Shown: piece by piece, positions 22,107 to 25,586 of the stretch
How positions within the stretch are numbered: the stretch's first letter is position 1
How the letters are laid out: each line of letters opens with the position of its first letter
Assembly (NCBI GenBank): GCA_050115555.1
Contig: JASFQI010000023.1
Coordinates: 1 to 25,586, forward strand
Direction: 5' to 3'
DNA from: JASFQI01 sp050115555
Lineage (GTDB): Bacteria; Desulfobacterota; DSM-4660; Desulfatiglandales; HGW-15
DNA: 25,586 nucleotides
Made by a program: the position numbers and the translations under genes
Notes under the pieces: model-generated
The model's input: the letters and a program-made list of their open reading frames with translations, nothing else
The model's database searches: none
Told to the model about the DNA's origin: nothing

Positions 22107-25100
22107 TTAGCGAATCACAGGCCCGCTTCTGGAAGCGGTGACACGCTGGATTCTCTTGACCATATCCTTAAAACGAATCCGATTGTCGGGGTTCTGATTT
22201 ACAACATTTACGCCTGAAAAGCCACTCCTTTTTACCAGATACTCCCTGCCGTCGTCCTGAATCGTCCCGTTGATCCGGAAGACGTCGTTTTGAAGGAGGG
22301 CGTGAACTCCGATATTTTCGTAGGGAAATTCGCGAAAGAGCGATGTGAAGAAACCGGCCATACCAACGAAGGGGCTCCCTCCTCCTCCGATGCGGGCGAT
22401 GTTGTCCACGGCTTTCACGCTGATTCTCTGGTCCACACCTTTTCGAGGCACGGTTTCCAGGAGCAGATCGAAACGCTGAGGTTGTCCGTAGGCCATTTCG
22501 AAGTCTTTCAGGTGGCCGCGCAGCAGGCCTGTCACACGGCCGAACGGGGTCCCGGTGGTCATCTCCTCCAGGTTCAGGTCCTCCCATCGGGCCTGGAGGC
22601 GGAGGAGCGGGCCGGCGGAGAAAAGTTTCGAAATCCCCACGTTTTCAAGGGTGACCTCTCCATCGAAGAGCTTTGCCTGAAGGTGACCTCGGGTCTCCAG
22701 CCGGTCCTCGGCGTACCGGATGGGATTCAGGCTTCCGGAGAGGATTCCCTGCGGAGATCCCGGCCAGAGCTGGGAAAGAAGGGGATGGAGGGCTACATTG
22801 TTCAGGGTGAGGGCGGTTTCCGCGTGAAGTCCTCCCTTGGTTTCGTAAGCGAGCCGGAGCGTGTCCAGCTCGAGGTCTCCACCCGGAATGCGGATTCGGA
22901 TGGGTCCGGGCACACGCATTCCATTGGGTTCCGCCTCGATCCGGATGTCGAGAGGTTGTTCGGGAAGAAGGGGGACGCGCATGGATTGTACCGAGACCCG
23001 TCCTTCGCCGGGAGTCTTCGCAGGGCCGGCACGTTTTCCGGTCCGATACGCCAGGGGGAACGAGAGATCGATGCCTTCGAGGGCAAGGGTGGAGGCTTCG
23101 TTCGACACAGAGCCTCCCTGTACTCGAATCCTTCCGAGAACGGTTTTGCCGCTTTCCTCCACGGTGACTTCGCATTCACCCGAGGCCTCTCCTTCCACGG
23201 TCAGACTCTGGAGCTGTGGGCTTTGCATGTGAAAGGGTTCTGCAACGAATTGACGGAACGCCGGGGCCAGCGCGAATCCGGGAACGGAGATCTTGAGAGC
23301 CGCATGAACGCCGGAAGGTGCATTCTGCACCCGGCCGGAGGCCTTTGCGCTCAGGAGTCCGGAAAGCCCGATCTCCAGGTCACCCACATCCACCGCCCCG
23401 GTTTCGGGAATTACGGCGCCCCGAAAACGGAAAGAAAGGCCGTTCTTTTCCAGGTTGAAATAGAAGCGATCCAGGAGAAGCTCGCCTGCGGAGGCTTGGA
23501 AGGCACAGTCCCCGTAAAAGCGAATCGGGTCTGTTTCCACACGCCCGTCCAGTGTGAGGGCAGCGGCAAGGCCCTCACCGTAAAGCTCCACGTCCGGGTT
23601 TTCCACGGAAAGCCCTTGAAACGCAACCCTCGAGGACAGGGTCCAGGGCCCGTCGCCCTTTCGTGTCGCCTGGATGCGAAAGGTATCAAGCCCTTGAGAG
23701 CTCCACCCGGCTAGAGGCCCGTTTTCTTCAGAAAGCGGGGTCAGGAGATCCAGGTCTTCCCCGTGTATTTCCAGGGAGGTCTCTCCCGGTTGGACCGTCG
23801 CCTGAATGTGGAAAAGGGCCAGGTCGTTGAGCTCCACCGTGATCTCTGGAACCTGGAAGGTCCCTCCCAACGGATTCAGGTCCCCGGCGGATGCCAGGAC
23901 ATGGATGTTGCGAAGCGGCAGAGGCTTATCTGATGGACCGACAAGAACCTGCGGGGCCTGGATATCGAGTTCTTGAAGGCGAAGATTCGATACCGGTCCG
24001 CTTATCCGCACCGACGCGCTCGCCTTGGTGGCGTGTACGGATGGAAGGTCGAGGACCACCGCCTCCGTGCGAATCGCGCACGTCGTGCTGAGATCGGGCC
24101 ACGGGCCACTGATCTGCACGTCCCCGGAAAAGCGGCCTCGTGTGCTTCCCTGATCCAGATCCCATTGAACTTCGTTCTTTTCCAGGTGGAGGGTCAGGTC
24201 CGGCTCAATGCGGAAAGTGTCCTCCTCTGCGCTTGCCGTCACGGCGCCTGAAACGAAGACCTCGCCGGTTGCGCTCAAAGGGGAGAGCTGTTTTCGAAGA
24301 TCAGAAGGAAGATGGGGGATCAGGCGTTCCGGCAGGAGCCGGCATTCCAGGTCCTCGAGGGAGAGCCGAAAGGCATTGCCCCAGGATGCCTGTATGTGGC
24401 CATTCAGGGGGATGTCGAGGGAAGGGCCCTGAAGGGAAACGCGAAAGGGCCCCTTTTCGAGGAGGCTGTCCTCGAGGTGAATCCGGGAGGAGACGGTCAC
24501 GCGGGCATCCACAGGGTCGGGCAGGGACAGCGGGAGGAGAGATCGAAGATCGCCCGTCCCGGCTTCAAAGGGGGCCATGCGCAGCGAGCCGCTTTCGGGG
24601 TCCAGGAGAAGGGTTGCCTTGAAAAAGAGCCCCTCCAGCGCACCGGTCGCCGTCTTCAGAGTGCCCTTTTCTCCATGGAAGCTTGCCCGGATTGGTTCCG
24701 TGGTTCTCCGGTTTTCCGGCAAAGCGGTCTGGAAACGGATACAGGGAAAATCGAGGGCCGTGTCGTTTTCCAAAAGGGCAAGGTGGATCTCGGTCTCTGC
24801 GGTCATATCCCCGGTCGGGGCGAGCAGGATGCGAAAGGCTTCGGCCCGAAGAGCGACGCTGTCCATGTGCGCGGCAATTCGGCCCTGGGTGAGCTCGGCA
24901 CGCTCGATCCGGAGATTGCGGAAGAGGAGCTTGTGAAGGAGAGCAACCCCCGCTCGAGCGACCCAGGACGGCCCGTCACGCCCCCCCCTGGCCCTGACCA
25001 GGGGAGGGCGCCCGCGGACGGTTGCCTCAAACCCCTGTGCACGAATCTCTTGGATCACCAGGGTGCGATCGCCGAACGGGCCCTCCAGGGACAGGTCCGC

Positions 25101-25376
25101 GGCCACTTCGTTCAAGGTCAGCTCCAAGCCGTCGGACTCCGGGTCCCGGGAACTCACCTTGATCCCGGCAGCGCGAATGCGAAGCGGCTCCAGGTTCCAT
25201 TCGAGCGACTGAATCTGTACATCCATACCCGTGGCCTGGGACGCGGTCCGGGTCAGCACGTCGCGGATACGGGAGGGGTGATGTGCCAGGTAGAGCGTGG
25301 CGACGATCGCGAGAACAACGACCAGGAGAAAGGTCCCGGCGAGGATCCACAGGCCCTTTTTCACTGTTCTCTTCAT
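22107..25376 (-). CDS. AsmA/YdbH-like intermembrane protein
   Basis: A 1089-residue protein with one N-terminal membrane anchor (about residues 8-30, GLWILAGTFLLVVVLAIVAT). A long periplasmic part follows, rich in alternating beta-strand pattern with repeated phrases such as 'LRIRAAGIKVSS', 'LGRIRVQGGSVSN' and 'ELDTLRLAYETK'. This is the style of AsmA/TamB/YdbH bridge proteins that carry lipids between membranes. The C-terminal 150 residues (NIGVHALLQNDVFRINGTIQ, then GREYLVKRSGFSGVNVVNQN) resemble the conserved YdbH end. The pairing with a DUF1318 gene supports YdbH rather than AsmA itself. The ATG at 25376 is chosen because it overlaps the upstream stop as ATGA; a GTG at 25385 is less likely. 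Lipid cargo is unknown. Confidence 0.83.
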   Translation of the reverse strand: MKRTVKKGLWILAGTFLLVVVLAIVATLYLAHHPSRIRDVLTRTASQATGMDVQIQSLEWNLEPLRIRAAGIKVSSRDPESDGLELTLNEVAADLSLEGPFGDRTLVIQEIRAQGFEATVRGRPPLVRARGGRDGPSWVARAGVALLHKLLFRNLRIERAELTQGRIAAHMDSVALRAEAFRILLAPTGDMTAETEIHLALLENDTALDFPCIRFQTALPENRRTTEPIRASFHGEKGTLKTATGALEGLFFKATLLLDPESGSLRMAPFEAGTGDLRSLLPLSLPDPVDARVTVSSRIHLEDSLLEKGPFRVSLQGPSLDIPLNGHIQASWGNAFRLSLEDLECRLLPERLIPHLPSDLRKQLSPLSATGEVFVSGAVTASAEEDTFRIEPDLTLHLEKNEVQWDLDQGSTRGRFSGDVQISGPWPDLSTTCAIRTEAVVLDLPSVHATKASASVRISGPVSNLRLQELDIQAPQVLVGPSDKPLPLRNIHVLASAGDLNPLGGTFQVPEITVELNDLALFHIQATVQPGETSLEIHGEDLDLLTPLSEENGPLAGWSSQGLDTFRIQATRKGDGPWTLSSRVAFQGLSVENPDVELYGEGLAAALTLDGRVETDPIRFYGDCAFQASAGELLLDRFYFNLEKNGLSFRFRGAVIPETGAVDVGDLEIGLSGLLSAKASGRVQNAPSGVHAALKISVPGFALAPAFRQFVAEPFHMQSPQLQSLTVEGEASGECEVTVEESGKTVLGRIRVQGGSVSNEASTLALEGIDLSFPLAYRTGKRAGPAKTPGEGRVSVQSMRVPLLPEQPLDIRIEAEPNGMRVPGPIRIRIPGGDLELDTLRLAYETKGGLHAETALTLNNVALHPLLSQLWPGSPQGILSGSLNPIRYAEDRLETRGHLQAKLFDGEVTLENVGISKLFSAGPLLRLQARWEDLNLEEMTTGTPFGRVTGLLRGHLKDFEMAYGQPQRFDLLLETVPRKGVDQRISVKAVDNIARIGGGGSPFVGMAGFFTSLFREFPYENIGVHALLQNDVFRINGTIQDDGREYLVKRSGFSGVNVVNQNPDNRIRFKDMVKRIQRVTASRSGPVIR

Positions 25377-25586
25377 GAGAGCCACTCCCTCGTCCTGAGA
25401 ATCAAGTCGCCGTCCTGTTTACTGACCTGTTGAAAGACGTCCATCGCCTTTCTCAGTGACCCCCCCTGGGATTTGAGGACGGATTCAAAGAGCGTGTAAT
25501 GACGGTGGTAAAGGGCCACGGCCATGAGATAGGCGTTGTTGAGCCCGCCGGCGCCGAAAGCGATGAACCGGCCGGTCTCGAGGTCA
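25373..25586 (-). CDS. C-terminal end of a probable aminopeptidase-family protein (partial)
   Basis: The last 70 residues of a gene running in from beyond the window. The visible part includes GAGGLNNAYLMAVALYHRHY and ends in RTREWLS. The NNAYL...YH pattern followed by a helix and GGSLRKAMDVF resembles the C-terminus of the predicted aminopeptidase family PF10023 (COG4324), but too little is visible to be sure. A run of seven G's on the minus strand (plus 25460-25466) is in frame as counted. The stop TGA overlaps the ATG of the YdbH-like gene by four bases, so these are probably co-translated and form one operon with the DUF1318 and ANTAR genes. Confidence 0.5.
   Translation of the reverse strand, partial: DLETGRFIAFGAGGLNNAYLMAVALYHRHYTLFESVLKSQGGSLRKAMDVFQQVSKQDGDLILRTREWLS

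Noticed and set aside
22290..23714. 474-codon open frame on the plus strand
   Set aside because: It is antisense to the YdbH-like gene, with shadow-like composition. The minus-strand reading has a membrane anchor and consistent beta-rich pattern.
25440..25480. Possible frameshift in the partial minus-strand gene at a G run
   Set aside because: On recount the run is seven G's (plus 25460-25466). With seven the frame continues smoothly to TGA overlapping the next ATG; only a miscount of eight gave an early stop.

Overview
The window is GC-rich, densely packed bacterial chromosome. It contains no rRNA, tRNA, CRISPR array, phage gene or transposase that I can recognise. Gene content and protein style suggest a sulfate-reducing or syntrophic member of the Desulfobacterota (old Deltaproteobacteria). 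The indicators are a split gcvPA/gcvPB glycine dehydrogenase, an FMN-binding glutamate-synthase-like protein without a glutaminase domain, a receiver/PEP-synthase-like fusion, and a DUF1318 lipoprotein next to an AsmA/YdbH-like giant. The taxonomic call is inference.

Region 1 (1-7592) is a glycine cleavage and lipoate module. gcvT (partial, minus strand) diverges from an Lrp/AsnC-type regulator gene. The regulator is followed on the plus strand by gcvH, gcvPA, gcvPB, lipB, lipA and a double-ACT-domain protein, mostly with overlapping or nearly abutting ends. LipB and LipA supply the lipoyl group for GcvH. The regulator has a perfect TTGATCAA palindrome inside its own putative promoter and a second palindrome 44 bp upstream. 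Region 2 (7593-8392) is an 800-bp convergent gap holding one copy of a ~293-bp long-hairpin repeat.

Region 3 (8393-13649, minus strand) is a complete BMP-family ABC importer: substrate-binding protein, double-NBD ATPase and two permeases. It has a good sigma70-like promoter and a ~280-nt hairpin-rich leader. Its substrate is probably a nucleoside or a related compound. Region 4 (13780-19999, minus strand) holds gdhA (NADP-type glutamate dehydrogenase), a 1001-residue protein with receiver-type domains joined to a PEP-synthase-type ATP-binding domain, and an FMN/Fe-S glutamate-synthase-like gene.

Region 5 (20000-21567) is the most interesting. The glutamate-synthase-like gene has a short leader containing two stem-loops with hexaloops AACGGU and AACGGC. 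The second overlaps a strong intrinsic terminator. This is the architecture of an ANTAR antitermination target. The next gene upstream encodes a GAF-ANTAR protein, so sensor/antiterminator and target lie side by side. The gap also holds the second copy of the long-hairpin repeat. Region 6 (21555-25586, minus strand) is an envelope operon: the C-terminus of a probable aminopeptidase-family protein, an AsmA/YdbH-like protein, and a DUF1318/YdbL-like lipoprotein, running into the ANTAR gene.
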